A stretch of DNA of 64,000 nt from Theropithecus gelada (Eukaryota > Chordata > Mammalia > Primates > Cercopithecidae): positions 105,313,821 through 105,377,820 of the forward strand of contig NC_037677.1 in NCBI RefSeq assembly GCF_003255815.1, written 5' to 3'. This document shows, in pieces, positions 23,028 to 34,639 of the stretch. The position numbers were made by a program, and so were the translations under genes. The notes under the pieces were generated by a model, which worked only from the letters and a program-made list of their open reading frames with translations, ran no database searches and was not told the DNA's origin. Within the stretch, counting starts at the first letter, position 1, and every line of letters begins with the position of its first letter.

Positions 23028-23322
23028 TTTATTTTTTTTTTTGGAGATGGAGTTTTGCTCTTGTCACCCAGGCTGGAGTGCAATGGAGCGGATCTTGGCT
23101 CACTGCAACCTTTGCCTCCCAAGTTCAAGTGATTCTCTTGCTTCAGCCTCCTGAGTAGCTGGGATTGCAGTTGCCCACCACCACGTCCAGCTAATTTTTG
23201 TATTTTTAGTAGAGACGATGTTTCATCATGTTGGCCAGGCTGGTCTTGAACTCCTGACCTCAGGTAATCCACCAGCCTCAGCCTCCCAGAATGCTGAGAT
23301 TATAGGCATGAGCCACAGCCAA
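23028..23322 (-). mobile_element. AluS-like, full length, antisense
   Basis: The plus strand carries the reversed Alu: T-run at 23032-23041, 'gtcacccaggctggagtgca' near 23063, 'ctcactgcaacctttgcctc' near 23119, 'tgtatttttagtagagacga' near 23199, 'ggctggtcttgaactcctga' near 23238 and the reversed 5' end near 23320. The reading frame through it is Alu antisense sequence, not a gene. Confidence 0.95.
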
Positions 23323-25483
23323 ATTATTTTTGTCAACTGTAAAATGGGATGGTATAAGCTATAGTGTTGTAATATATTAAATCCATGTCACATAACTTCA
23401 ATAAACAGGAGTATTTATTTTATATCAACAAATGTTTTCCTAACTTGTTGATTTTTGTAACAAGAGATTTTATTTAATCCCAGTAAATATCTAATAAGTA
23501 TTTCTTAAACTGAATACCTTGGATCACATTTCTAGGTGAAAAAATAATCATTAGCAACTGAAAGCGTTAATCACTCAATCACTGATGACTGTACAAAACA
23601 TCTGCTATTAAAACACCACATTTTCTGTAATATATTTAAATCCATAATTGTTTCATAAATCTTCCAGGAGAAAACATTTAAAAAGTTACATAATCTCAGC
23701 ACCTCGATTTTATTTTTCATTGATAATGCAAGAATGAAAATATCTCTATTGCAAAAGAGATCAGTTCTATAACAACCCAGATTAGCAAAAAAAATAAAGA
23801 TGAGTTTCATGTCTTGTTTCAGAAAAATGTACAAAGACACGCAATTCACTCAATGTTTATGCCTTTAAAGTTAATGTCTAAAGCAATCTGACTTTACAAA
23901 TTAAGTGGGAATAGCTTTTGAAACAATATGCTTATTTTAACCAAAGTCTAATGTACTGAAAAAGGTGATTAGCTGCCATTGAAAACAATAGTCCAGACAA
24001 AAGGATTTAGTGACATCTGTGTAAAACAATTCATTGACTATATTCCAGTGTTCTCATCAGTTTATTTTTAAAAAATACATTTTATTAGTTAAAAAAATGC
24101 TTATTGATCTCAAAAATAGTATTTTAAACAGTGGTCATAGGTGCTCTGGTGGCCCACAGAAAGGATACAGCGAAACTATAGAACTTAGAGGCAAATTTGG
24201 AGAAAATATGCACTTTTGTGAAATAATAATAATTTCCTAACATTAACAACATATAATCAACATGCAATTCATGTAGATTTATATTTCCCAAAGAGCAACT
24301 CGGGCTGTGCATAAAATTATTTAGATAAAGATATTATATAACAATAAATATTTTGTTAAACTGTAAAGGCATAATCTTAAAGTCATGTTTAGCACCCTTT
24401 AAAGAGAAAAAAGACCTGTCCTATTCCAGACCATCACTGACAACTACAATTGTATTATATAAGAAATCAAGAAAAAGATATATAAACCAAAATATGTCCA
24501 CAATTTCAATATGTGATTAAGGTCACTTTCATTATTTCTCTAGATGCTTGTGTGCTGGTTTATGACCACCTGGAAGAGAAAATGTTTCTTCCTAGGCTTA
24601 TTCATGTCTGAATTTTCCATATGTTGTCTGGTAGGCAATCCATAGCATAGGCACAGTAGCATATCAGGGTGGAAATAAAGCATGAGTGTTGCTAGCCTTA
24701 GTCCTTAAATGCTGTTTTGTCACAGGACATGCTTTCATTCCCGAATTCTGGGATACTGGAGTTTCTTATCTATTTTCTCCTGTGGCTCAAGACTTCTTTT
24801 CTTTTACCTTAATTTATGCTTTTATATTTTACTGTTATTTTTACACAGTTGCACAATAACCAAAATCCTGATTTATCTTTCACAATTTAAGCAATGTATT
24901 TTATATATAGTATAGATTTTATTTCATTTGTTTTCTGTTTTTTGGTTTTGGTTTTATTTTTACAATTCTCTCCAATCCCAGAAATTAAGGAGTCTATATC
25001 TTTATCTTGAGTGTCTCTGATATCGCACATGGGATCTGATCATAAACTAAAACCATAAAAATGTTAAGTCAAATAGAGGGGGTGAAAACACGATGCAAAG
25101 AATATGTAGGACTTCAGTATTTTGCCTAGAATCACTTATCTCTACTTAAAAATGTATACAAATAAAGTAGCATATTAGTGCATTACCTTTCTCGTATAAC
25201 AGGGCATAGACATGGCCAGGATTAAATTGGCAGCTAGGTTGCATCATCAGGAACTGAGATGCTTTTATCTTTCTATTTATCATCGTCAACAAATTAACCT
25301 TTGCTCTCAGACTTAGTCACTCTGCTCACACCATGGCTGCATGACTCTAGCTAACAAGTTTTTACACAAATATGTCAAAATGTGGGAAAGAAAATATTTC
25401 CTTGTGCCTGTCTTTCTGAAAAATCCCTGTGTGGTCTTCCTCTCAGGTCCCATTGGCCTGGATAAAGTTATTGCTTATTATCC
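23323..25483. other. No recognised feature
   Basis: About 2.15 kb of AT-rich DNA. No gene or named repeat. Short frames are on both strands. Confidence 0.4.
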
Positions 25484-25879
25484 TGCTGTAAACTGAACTA
25501 GATCCTTTCCAAAATCCATATGTTGAAGCTCTAAGCCACGTGACTATGTTTGGAGATAGAGCATTTAGGAGGCAATTGAGGTTAAACGAGATAATAAGGG
25601 TGAGGCCTGATCTAATCGGATCGGTGGCCTTCTAAGATGAGAAAGAGAGGGAGATCACTCTCTCTCTGTAAGCAGGCACCAAGGAAAGACCATGCGAGCA
25701 CACAGGGAAAGAGGCACTCGTTGTGTACAACGTACGAGGCAAGCCCTCACCAGCCATCAATCCTGTTGGCATCTTAATATTGGACTTCCAGGATCCAAAA
25801 TTGTGAAAAATTAAATTTATGTTGTTTAAGCCACCCAGTCTATGGTATTTTCTTATAGCAACCTGTGTAGACTAAGAGA
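25484..25879 (+). mobile_element. MLT1-type solo LTR (ERVL-MaLR)
   Basis: LTR landmarks in order: 'ccaaaatccatatgttgaag' near 25510, 'tatgtttggagatagagcat' near 25546, 'gaggttaaacgagataataa' near 25579, 'cagccatcaatcctgttggc' near 25752, 'aatattggacttccagga' near 25777 and 'ttgtttaagccacccagtct' near 25823. No internal retroviral sequence. Confidence 0.88.
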
Positions 25880-25997
25880 AATCTTAACTTCACAAAAAGC
25901 TGAGGAAGCCTAAAAACTCTCTGGCATTTTCAGCTTTTATATGGAAGTTGGTCTCTGTCAACAAACAAAAAGTAGAGTTTACAAAGTATTCATAATT

Positions 25998-26020
25998 AAA
26001 AAAAAAAAAAAAAAAAAAAA
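25998..26020. repeat. Poly(A) tract
   Basis: A run of about 22-23 A residues at 25998-26020. No recognisable retroelement body is attached upstream. Confidence 0.9.
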
Positions 26021-26071
26021 CAGAGAAAGAGACAACAGACCCAGAAAATGCTTCAGATTACAGTATTTTAT

Positions 26072-26105
26072 GTATGTGTGTGTGTGTGTGTGTGTGCGTG
26101 TGTAT
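26072..26105. repeat. (GT)n microsatellite
   Basis: About 15 GT units with one GC interruption. The HTHTHT tail of the minus frame ending at 26265 is its translation. Confidence 0.95.
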
Positions 26106-26598
26106 TAATCCTTATTATTCCAGAAGTCAATTGGGAGGATAGTGAACACATGCCTGAGAGGAGAAGGGTGTAGCAAGCCTTGGATGTCTTCAGCGTAGCT
26201 TCAAAATGGGGAGCCTGAACTTGGTATTTATTAGAAAGAGAAAACCCCATTTCATTATTCTGCAACCCATTTTAATTCTAGGGCTCTTCATTCCCCTTAA
26301 TGACCAACCTGGTATAATTGGGAAGTGCAAACTCAGAAATACCTCTGAGAAGGTACCTTCCTGATTCAACTTGAAGCTGTCAATACCATGTGACCCTCTG
26401 CCCATGAACTTTCTACTATTCAGACTGTTAGGTTCAGTGGTGTTTTAAGTTCCTGATCCCAGTATTAGACACGACAAATATCCAAAATCCCAGAGAATTT
26501 TCCCATCAATAAAAAAATTCAGAACAGTCTAAAACAAATACAAAGAGGAAACAAAGGTTTCCTCAAACCAAAGGAACAGGTGGTTCATTTTAAAACAC
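26106..26598. other. No recognised feature
   Basis: Sequence between microsatellite and AluY-like element; no gene or named repeat seen. Confidence 0.4.
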
Positions 26599-26610
26599 AA
26601 GAAAATGTCA

Positions 26611-26728
26611 GGCCGGGCGTGGTGGCTCACTCCTGTAATCCCAGCACTTTGGGAGGCTGAGGCGGGTGGATCACAATGTCAGGAAATCGAAACCATCCTG
26701 GCTAACATGGTGAAACCCCATCTCTCTC

Positions 26729-26773
<45 letters not shown>

Positions 26774-26895
26774 ATGTGTGTGTATATGTGTGTATATACA
26801 TATATAAGTATATATTTACTTGTATATACGTATATATATACATATTTTACTTGCATATATATGTATATATACACACACACATATATATGTATATA

Positions 26896-26946
<51 letters not shown>

Positions 26947-27134
26947 TTGTACAAAAAAATTAGCCAGGCGTGGTGACAGGCACCTGTAGTCCCAGCTACT
27001 CAGGAGGCTGAGGCAGGAGGATGGCATGAACCCGGGAGGCGGAGCTTGCAGTGAGCCAAGATCGCGCCACTGCACTCCAGCCTGGGTGACAGAGCAACAC
27101 TCTGTCTCAAAAAAATAAATAAATAAAAACCCAG
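26611..27134 (+). mobile_element. AluY-like, split by internal microsatellite
   Basis: Left arm from 'ggccgggcgtggtggctcac' at 26611 to 'gtgaaaccccatctct' near 26725. Right arm from 'acaaaaaaattagccaggcg' at 26951 to the A-rich tail (about 27108-27134). Right-arm 'gcatgaacccgggaggcgga' and 'gcttgcagtgagccaagatc' fit AluY. An exact 12-bp TSD 'aagaaaatgtca' flanks it at 26599-26610 and 27135-27146, so this is one insertion. The normal 'ctactaaaaat' junction in the middle has been replaced by 225 bp of simple repeat. Confidence 0.95.
26726..26950. repeat. Compound (TATATG)n(TA)n(CA)n(GT)n microsatellite inside Alu
   Basis: TATATG units at about 26730-26772, mixed TA/TG/CA blocks to about 26900, then about 21 GT units to 26943. 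The low-complexity frames on both strands (runs of CICI, YTYT, HTHT and CVCV) are translations of it, not genes. Confidence 0.97.
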
Positions 27135-27146
27135 AAGAAAATGTCA

Positions 27147-27655
27147 AGGAGAAGGTAGTAACAAAGTTTTACCCAGGGCTTTAAATTACTTACCTCTTTC
27201 CTGAAGAGCCTGCAATATTCTTTAAGTTTTATTTAATAAATGGTAATGTTCATTCTTATTCTTCTCCTTTTTTTCCCATTTAAATCTATGCTTGTCATCC
27301 ATTATAGCTTGATTGCCCCTCTATGCTGGGGGCTGCAACACAATCTTTGTAATTTTCTCTACATTCTACTCTGGCTGAGGAGTGGTGCTGGATGGTGAAC
27401 CCTATGTGGGCAGTTTAAGGTTTTTTAGCTCAAGAGAAAACACTGCGGCCAGGCTTGAACCAATATCCTATCAGCTGTGCCAATTCACTTTTGCTTTCAG
27501 GTCGATTTGAACTGAGAGTCATTTTCTTGCATATATTAAATATTTTAAAATGGATGTAGGTCAGAGAACACTTTCTTGCTAGACATTAGTAATGGTTGGT
27601 AAGAAATTGAAAAAAATAATTTCATTAACCCAAAAGTTTAAGTTCTAAAAGCAAT
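27147..27655. other. No recognised feature
   Basis: No gene or named repeat seen. Confidence 0.4.
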
Positions 27656-27834
27656 TCTAGACAAACATACAAAATCACATGCAAAAAGATACTCATTTCA
27701 ATGTTGCTCATAAAACATAAAAGTATAAGCTAGATATGCATCAAAAATAAATTACGATATATCTATGCAATGAAATACAATACCAGTGCAAAAAAAGGCA
27801 ATAGAATTCCATTTAGTGGTACACAGATATTGAT
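27656..27834 (+). mobile_element. Old L1 ORF2/3'-end-like fragment
   Basis: 'gcaaaaagatactcatttca', 'atgttgctcataaaacataa' and 'tatctatgcaatgaaataca' follow the ORF2 C-terminal order of ancient L1M/HAL1-type elements. Short and strongly diverged. Confidence 0.45.
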
Positions 27835-28005
27835 AGTAATTTGAGTGCTCAACATGTGCAGATATTGTAATATTCCTAATAAAAACTAGTACACATGAAA
27901 ATACTGAGAAATAATAAAATTACATTACTTCCTCAAGGTCACAGAGCTTAAACTTGACTGAAAGAAAGTTTCAACCTAGTTCTGTATAACTCCAGATACA
28001 GATCT
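27835..28005 (-). mobile_element. MIR SINE relic, antisense
   Basis: 'agtgctcaacatgtgcagat', 'gaaaatactgagaaataata', 'ctcaaggtcacagagcttaa' and 'aagtttcaacctagttctgt' are in reversed MIR order. Confidence 0.6.
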
Positions 28006-28849
28006 ATTAATTCCTTCATAAGACCACAAGAGCTTCTAGATCTTCAAAACATTCCTCACTAATGTAAAAACAACTACAACAACTTTAACTAGTTTGCAAT
28101 TGTGGATCAAAGCTGGGTTTTTTTGTAAGTATCATACTTTTTACCCTGTCATAATATTATTCACAGTTGGGATGAGATACTGGGGAAATATGGTCCTGGA
28201 AATTGGCATAAAAAGGACCAAGGACCAATAAAATATAAACAATTTGGAACCATAAATCTAGAAAGAAAATAAAGAGAACATTGCTATTGGTTAATGAGAT
28301 ATGCACAAAACACACAACATAATACGAGGGTAGAGGAAAGAAGATAGTTTTTGAGTGCAGTGGAAAGAGAAATATGCTTCTCCTCTGTGTACAGAGACAG
28401 GTGTTTCTCTTGAAGTCAGTGGCATTATAGACATGGCCAGTGTGCACCCTGGATTTTCCAAGAAAGTTCCCCTTATATGTAATTTTATTATTTTCAATAA
28501 GAGTGGCTCAATGAAAATTACAACTAAGTATCTGTTTCTAATGGTTGAAAAGTTTTTAAATGCAGATAATTTTAGAGTCAGAAAAAAAATCTTTTATCAG
28601 AACCATTATTTCACCTTGGATTTTGGAAAATACAGGAAGTATAATCAGAAAAATTTGCTTTAGCAACCTATTTATTAGGATGATAAAAGTAATATATATG
28701 ACTGGGTTGTTTCTAAATTTTCCAGCCTCTGTAGCTAAATTTTCCAAGGGCTTTATGAACAAGAATACCCTGCTAATAATAGCAATAATGGCAATGATGA
28801 TGAAGCTAATTAAAAAAACTATAACAAGAATGTGTATGAATTGAAGCTT
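28006..28849. other. No recognised feature
   Basis: Several overlapping frames of 90-113 codons occur on both strands, a sign of chance openness in AT-rich DNA. None shows a domain. Confidence 0.4.
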
Positions 28850-29050
28850 TCCTTTTTGCAAAGCTCTGTGATAAGCACTTCTTAGGTATTTTCTCAAGCA
28901 GGTAGTGCACGTATATCTTAGAGATTGTATACATTTTTTGCCATTTTACAAAACAATAATCCTATTTGGAGATACGACATAACTTGCACAAAGTAACAGC
29001 TCTTAAAGGCTACACAGAGACTGTTCCTCTCCAGTTCCTTTGATTCCACA
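28850..29050 (-). mobile_element. MIR-like SINE relic, antisense
   Basis: 'gctctgtgataagcacttct', 'gccattttacaaaacaataa', 'cttgcacaaagtaacagctc' and 'aaaggctacacagagactgt' fit reversed MIR with an insertion in the middle. Confidence 0.5.
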
Positions 29051-29246
29051 TCCCTTGATCCCCATGTCTCTAGAAGAACAGGATGTGCGTTATATAAACA
29101 TATAATAGTAATCAGGAATAAAGCCAGACGAAGAAAAGCCAGCCTTTACTTGTTACTCTAGAGTTGAGGGTCTCCTTTTGAAAGAAAACGTGCACTAGGA
29201 TGTAGTATGGGGATATGACCAGCACCTAAGCAAAAACTCGATCCCC

Positions 29247-29551
29247 CCGGGTGTGGTGGCGCACAACTGTAAACCCAGCATTTTGGAAGGCCGAGGCAGG
29301 TAGATCACAAGGTCAGGAGTTCGAGACAAGCCTGATCAACATGGTGAAACCCCATCTCTAAAAATACAAAAATTAGCTGGTTGTGGTGGCATGCGCGCCT
29401 GTAATCCCAGCTACTCAGGAGGCTGAGGCAGGAGAATTGCTTGAATCCGGGAGGTGGAAGTTGAAGTGAGCTGAGATCATACCACTGCACTCCACCCTGG
29501 GTGACAGAGCGAGACTCCGTCTCAAACAAACCAACCAACAAACAAACAAAA
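29247..29551 (+). mobile_element. AluS-like, full length, sense
   Basis: 5' end 'ccgggtgtggtggcgcacaa', 'aggtcaggagttcgagacaa' near 29311, mid-linker 'ctctaaaaatacaaaaatta' and right arm to 'gagcgagactccgtctcaaa' followed by a (CAAA)n-type tail. Imperfect TSD 'aaaaactcgatcccc' (29233-29247) against 'aaaaacttgatgcccc' (29549-29564). Confidence 0.93.
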
Positions 29552-29564
29552 AACTTGATGCCCC

Positions 29565-30594
29565 TTGCCCCTTCAGCAAGATGCACTCTGCACCATATTT
29601 ATCTCTTCAATAAAATAAAAAGGGTAACAGTTGACTGTTTCTTAGGAGCAAATGCAACATTAGGGGTGTGTAATTTAAACAATAGTTCATATGCATAATA
29701 AAAGTCAATAAATTATTGATAATACTGTTCTTATATTGCAGCCTCTTGCATGACCTATATTTTCTCCTTTATCTGAGCTTGAATAAAATGGTGCTTGACC
29801 TTATAACTTGAGGAATGATAATCCTTGAAAGGAACAAGTCATCTTTCATTATATGAGCTTGAAAAATCATAGTGCCAGATGGTCCACACTTACATTGAGT
29901 CTCTGCTATATACAAAACACTGGCCCTGGCATTGGAGCCTCATGAATGAAAGACAAACAGTTTCCTTAACTTTGTGAACATTTCAGCATTCTGCGTGGTG
30001 TGGTATGTTTCACAGCAGGAGGGAACTGAAAGAATGTGAGACACAAGACCTATTTCTGGGGCTTAGGTTTCAGAAGACAAAATAATCACACATGAAACAG
30101 AGAGGGCCTGGTGCTAAGCCATTGACTTTAAACACAACGTTCAGAGAAAATTAGAATGTAGGAAAAAACCTCTAGGAGGAATCTCTAGAAGAGGAAAATC
30201 CAAAGAAATGTGAAATGTAATGATACTCAGCCTAAAAATATTTTAATGTTTAAATTTAGTATACACTTTTTTTCAGACACACAAAAGTATATGATGACCA
30301 TTATATGCTTGCCTCTCAGCTGAGTGTTATCAATAGCAAGTGAGGCTGCCTTTGAATATATTTCTGCAGGATCATGTGATTCTTATAGATGTATAAGGCT
30401 GGACACCTGTGTAATGCGCTAGAAATAAACACTTTTAATAATGTTGTAAACAAGATTACTTACTTGCATGATATGCATAAACAGATATGCTCTGCTGCTG
30501 CAACACAGCCCCATGTAGGGTACACGCATACCTGATTTACAACCTCTGATATAGCTCTACTGTTTAGAACCAAGGGGAATTTACCTGTATGTTG
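29565..30594. other. No recognised gene
   Basis: About 1 kb. 29890-29980 ('gagtctctgctatatacaaa', 'actggccctggcattggagc') weakly resembles the common L2-tail/CORE-SINE type relic. Nothing else could be named. Confidence 0.35.
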
Positions 30595-30765
30595 GTATGT
30601 GCTAAACACCCTCTCACATATTAGCTTCTGTAATTCTCACAGGTATTTTATTTTTTCCAACTTTCAGATAAGAAAACGGTACCTCCTGTGAGATGCTGTC
30701 CAGGGTCACATGACTAAGCAGAAGAGCTGGCTTTCTACTCAGTCCTTCTGACTGCAAATTGACTT
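30595..30765 (-). mobile_element. MIR SINE relic, antisense
   Basis: 'gtatgtgctaaacaccctct', 'tctgtaattctcacaggtat', 'cagataagaaaacggtacct', 'ccagggtcacatgactaagc' and 'agagctggctttctactcag' are in reversed MIR order. Confidence 0.78.
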
Positions 30766-30839
30766 CAGCGTTTCTGGTCCAGTGCTGATGCTTTTCAGAG
30801 ATGTGATAACATTTAGGTTCTGTGATAATCCTACATGGG

Positions 30840-31060
30840 TTTCAAATTCTGGTTTTAACAAATGCTGTGTGTATTACTTTGAGCAAATTACTTGAACTCC
30901 TTAGGTTTAACTTGTCTGATTTTCAAAGTAGAAGGAATAATGAAAACTCTGTATTAAGAATATTCTAAATATTTCATGGAGCCACTTATTAAAAGTAATT
31001 AGCATTATCCCTGACACATAGTAAATGCTTAATCATGATAGTTAGGATTGCTATTTCTTT
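30840..31060 (+). mobile_element. MIR SINE relic, sense
   Basis: 'tcaaattctggttttaacaa', 'actttgagcaaattacttga', 'actccttaggtttaacttgt' and 'ccctgacacatagtaaatgc' are in MIR order. It lies close to the antisense MIR at 30595, giving an inverted MIR pair. Confidence 0.7.
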
Positions 31061-31590
31061 TGTGAAGGTGATTTTAAAGCTCCATAGCAAAATGCAGAAG
31101 GCTGACACTTGGAATTTCTATGTAAATGAGTTGGCTTTGGGAGGCAAATATAGTAGATGTTGGTTATGACCAACTGTCAGAGAGCACCTGCCGCCTGCAT
31201 GGAGCTGGGTTGACTTTTTCTCTCTGATTAAATAGCCAAGAACCCTGAAGACCAAGGTCTCCTCCTTATTCCACAATGACTGCATTAAAGTCCTTCTGTT
31301 TCCCCTAGGGACTAGTCATTTCAACCTTATAATGACTTTCAAAATGCTGGAGAAAGCTTTGGCTTCCTGGAAAAAATTATACTGAAGAGTAAATGCGTAG
31401 AATTAAAAGATATCATCTTCATCAATAAATACTAAGTTAAAGTTGAAGGCTTCCTTTACTACCACCCTGCAACCTAACCCTCTGCCATATATCCCCTCCC
31501 CCAAGAAGAGGAACATGAATCTGAACTAGAAACAATCACTTTTCAGTTAATAAAACTTAAATTTGAATTTATTTTTGTTTTTAAAAAAGG
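31061..31590. other. No recognised feature
   Basis: No gene or named repeat seen. Confidence 0.4.
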
Positions 31591-33358
31591 TTGCGAAATT
31601 TTGTTAATGAATGCAATAAATCTATAGATTAATTTGGATAGAATGGGTACCTTAACAATACTGAGTCTTCAAAGAGCATGGTAAAGTGCTATCTCAAAAT
31701 ATTTCTAATTTATAAATGCTATTTTTAAAATATTTCATTTTCAAAATGTTTATTGTCAGCAATTAGTTTCTGTATACTGATCTTGCAGTGTAATTTTGCC
31801 AAACACAGTTATTAATTCTGATAATGTTTCTTTCAGCTTTTAATTTTCTATAGGTTCATATTCTATGTAGAAAATCATGTCACCCATATAAATTTTTTTC
31901 TATCTCTTTTTCTCATGAATTGCTATCTCTTTCCTCTTCTTTTCCCATTTTAATGCACTAACCAGTACAATGTTGAATGAAAGTGGTAGAACCAGACATG
32001 TTTGCCTTATTTTTGGTACTATGGAAACAGAATTTTTCTTTATTCAATGTGATGGTAGCAGGAGAATGCTTTTACAAACACCCTTTATTAGGTTTAAGTG
32101 TGTTGAGTCGGGTTTTTATTAATTTAAATCACAAATGATTGAATTTTGACAAATGCATATTATTTACTGAAAGAACTACTTTAACTGATCACCTTTTTTT
32201 TCCTTTTCAGTATATTAACTTGGTATATCACATTTGACTTTCTGATATAAATTCCATTTGATCATAATTGTTATATATTTCTGAATTCAAATTACTACAA
32301 TTGATTTTATTAAGGGCGTTTACACCTATGCCTATAATAAACATTGTTATATGGTTTTCTTTATTATTTGTTTCCCTTTTTTGGTATTAGGTTAATGTTG
32401 GCTTCATAGAGTGAATCTCAAAATATTTATTCTCCAGCTTCTACATTGCAGAAGAGTTGTAAATATCTGACATCATTTCTTCCTTAAACATTTAATGGAA
32501 TTACCCAGCAGGTTCATTTAGGCCTACAGTTATTTCTGTGAGGAGGATTTAAACATAGAACATGTTTATTTAAAATAACATGTTTATTTAAAATGTTTTC
32601 TTTAGTAGGTTTCATTAGTTTGGACCTTTTAAGAATTTTTTCTATTGTTTCTAAATTTTTTAAGTTATTGGCATCTATGTTTTAAAATATATCGTTATTA
32701 TTTGTGTATGTGTGTTGAAACTCCAGTGATGTCAGCTTTTTCATCCTTGATATCAATAATCTGTTTTTGTTTCTTTATTGATATGGTTAAATGTTTTCCA
32801 ATTTACTTATTTTTAAGGAAGCCGCTTTTGTCTTTTGTTTTTGTTTCTTTATGTCTGTCTTTATAATTTTGTTCCTTTTGGTTAGTTTGCATTTAATTCA
32901 TTTTTTATTTTCTGATGTCTTATAGTGGAAGCTTAGATAATTGTTTTATGACCACTCTTTTTTTTTTTTCCAGGATAAGCAACTAAGATGATGGATTTCC
33001 CTGTAAGCACTGCTTTAGTTGCATCCCAAATGTTTATGTTTTGTCTTTTCTCTCATTCAACTTCTTTTCTCACCTTGTGATTATTTTTTATTCTTGCTTT
33101 ATAAAGAACAACTCTCAAGTAGTTGGAAATTTTTCAGATATTTTCATTTCTTTCTTTTTTTTAATGTAATTTGATTGTGGTAAGAGAAGTTACTTTGTAT
33201 TATTTCAATTTCATTAAATTCATTTTTTTGTTTATTTGTTTGTTTTTATGGCCCAGAATAGTCTACCCTGGTAAATGTCCCATGTGAGCTTAAATGGAGT
33301 GTATAGTCTTCTATTTCTGGGTGAATTGCTTGATGAATGTCAGTTATGTCTAGTTGGT
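31591..33358 (-). mobile_element. L1M ORF2, antisense, left part
   Basis: The plus strand is reversed L1 ORF2 of an ancient subfamily: 'aaatctatagattaatttgg', 'ccttaacaatactgagtctt', 'aaaatcatgtcacccatata', 'gttgaatgaaagtggtagaa', 'aatttactta' type sequence and 'ctggtaaatgtcccatgtga', up to 'tgtctagttggt'. It continues after the LTR at 33732. No frame is open. An 18-bp tandem duplication is at 32559-32594. Confidence 0.85.
32559..32594 (+). repeat. 18-bp tandem duplication in L1M
   Basis: 'aacatgtttatttaaaat' occurs twice with an 18-bp offset (32559 and 32577). Confidence 0.9.
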
Positions 33359-33731
33359 TGATATGGTTTGGATGTGTCCCCACCCAAATCTCATCTTGAA
33401 TTATAACTCCCATAATTGCCATGTGTCATGGGAGGAACCCTATGGGAGGTGATTGAATCATGGGGGCAGGCCTTTCTCATGCTGTTCTCGTGATAGTGAA
33501 TAAGTCATGCGATCTGATGTCCTTTAAAAAAAACCAGGAGTTTGCCTGCGCAAGTTCTCTCTTTGCCTGCCATCATCTACATAAGATGTGAGTTGCTCCT
33601 CTTTGCTTTCTGCCATGATTGTGAGGACTCCCCAGCCAAGTGGAACTGTGAGTCCAATTAAGCCTCTTCCTTTTGTAAATTGCCAAGTCTTGGGTATGTC
33701 TTTATCAGCAGCACGAAAACGGACTAATATA
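33359..33731 (+). mobile_element. THE1/MST-type solo LTR (ERVL-MaLR), nested in L1M
   Basis: Complete LTR from 'tgatatggtttggatgtgtc' to '...ggactaatata'. Landmarks are 'cccacccaaatctcatcttg' near 33379, 'gattgaatcatgggggcagg' near 33451, 'tctcgtgatagtgaataagt' near 33486, 'tctgccatgattgtgaggac' near 33608 and 'gtctttatcagcagcacgaa' near 33698. The flanks 'ttggt' (33354-33358) and 'tttgt' (33732-33736) are a 5-bp TSD with one change. It interrupts a continuous antisense L1M, so it is younger than that L1. Confidence 0.95.
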
Positions 33732-33985
33732 TTTGTTGACAGGATTGTTCAAGTCTTTGTGTTCTAATTTTCTAATTTTACTAATATTTAGAAAGTATAA
33801 ATATCAGTAACTATTATTGTGGGTTAGACTATTTTTATTTCAATTCTATTAACTTTGGAATATATAATTTGAATATGTAATTTGTTAAGTGCTTATACAA
33901 TTAGGTACCTTTGTGTTTGACTATGTGCATGTATTTGTGTGTGTCTGTCCACTTCATCATCAGCAAACTCATGGGAATCTTCTGA
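33732..33985 (-). mobile_element. L1M ORF2, antisense, right part
   Basis: Continues 31591-33358 across the LTR: 'ttgacaggattgttcaagtc', 'ctattattgtgggttagact', 'taagtgcttatacaattagg'. The end near 33985 is approximate. Confidence 0.75.
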
Positions 33986-34148
33986 ATTGAAGTCTGGATG
34001 AGAATGAAGTATGACTGCCTACCAGAATTGTAACAAAAGTCAACTTTATAAGTTCTCTTAGACTCAGATGGGCCATCTTCAAAATTAGAAAGCGTTCTCA
34101 GATCACGGTTTCAGGACATGAATTTAATTTTTAAAAATCTATGAAGCA

Positions 34149-34453
34149 GTCAGGTGGGGTGGCTCACACCTGTAATCCCAGCACTTTAGAATACTGAGGT
34201 GGGCGGATCACCTGAGGTCGGGAGTTTGAGACCAGCCTGACCAATATGGAGAAACCCCATCTCTACTAAAAATACAATATTAGCCAAGCATTGTGGCACA
34301 TGCCTGTAATCTCAGCTACTTGGGAGGCTGAGAGGCAGGAGAATCAGTTGAACCCGGGAGGCAGAGGTTGTGGTGAGCCAAAATCGCTCTGTTGCACTCC
34401 AGCCTGAGCAACAAGAGCAAAACTCCGTTTCAATAAATAAACAAATAACAAAT
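34149..34453 (+). mobile_element. AluS-like, full length, sense
   Basis: 'gtggctcacacctgtaatcc' near 34158, 'cacctgaggtcgggagtttg' near 34209, 'ctctactaaaaatacaatat' mid-linker, 'gaacccgggaggcagaggtt' near 34350 and a tail of AATA/ACAA type. Exact 13-bp TSD 'aatctatgaagca' at 34136-34148 and 34454-34466. Confidence 0.96.
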
Positions 34454-34639
34454 AATCTATGAAGCACTTACCATATTGTTTAGAAACATAAAAGATAATC
34501 ATTAATGGCTATTCTTTGTTAATAGGTTTTATAGTTACCTTGGTGAAGAGTAGGATTAATTACAGAATTGTATAAAATTATTACTAAACTTGAGGCATAA
34601 TTTCTTTCCTATGGCTCCTACCTAATTCTCCAGTCTCCT

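Noticed and set aside
26605..27147. Frames of 71-139 codons on both strands
   Set aside because: They consist of Alu arms plus translated TA/TG/CA microsatellite. No protein.
28291..28897. Cluster of overlapping frames of 68-113 codons on both strands
   Set aside because: AT-rich chance openness, no recognisable domain, no start context or conservation evidence, and mutually overlapping.
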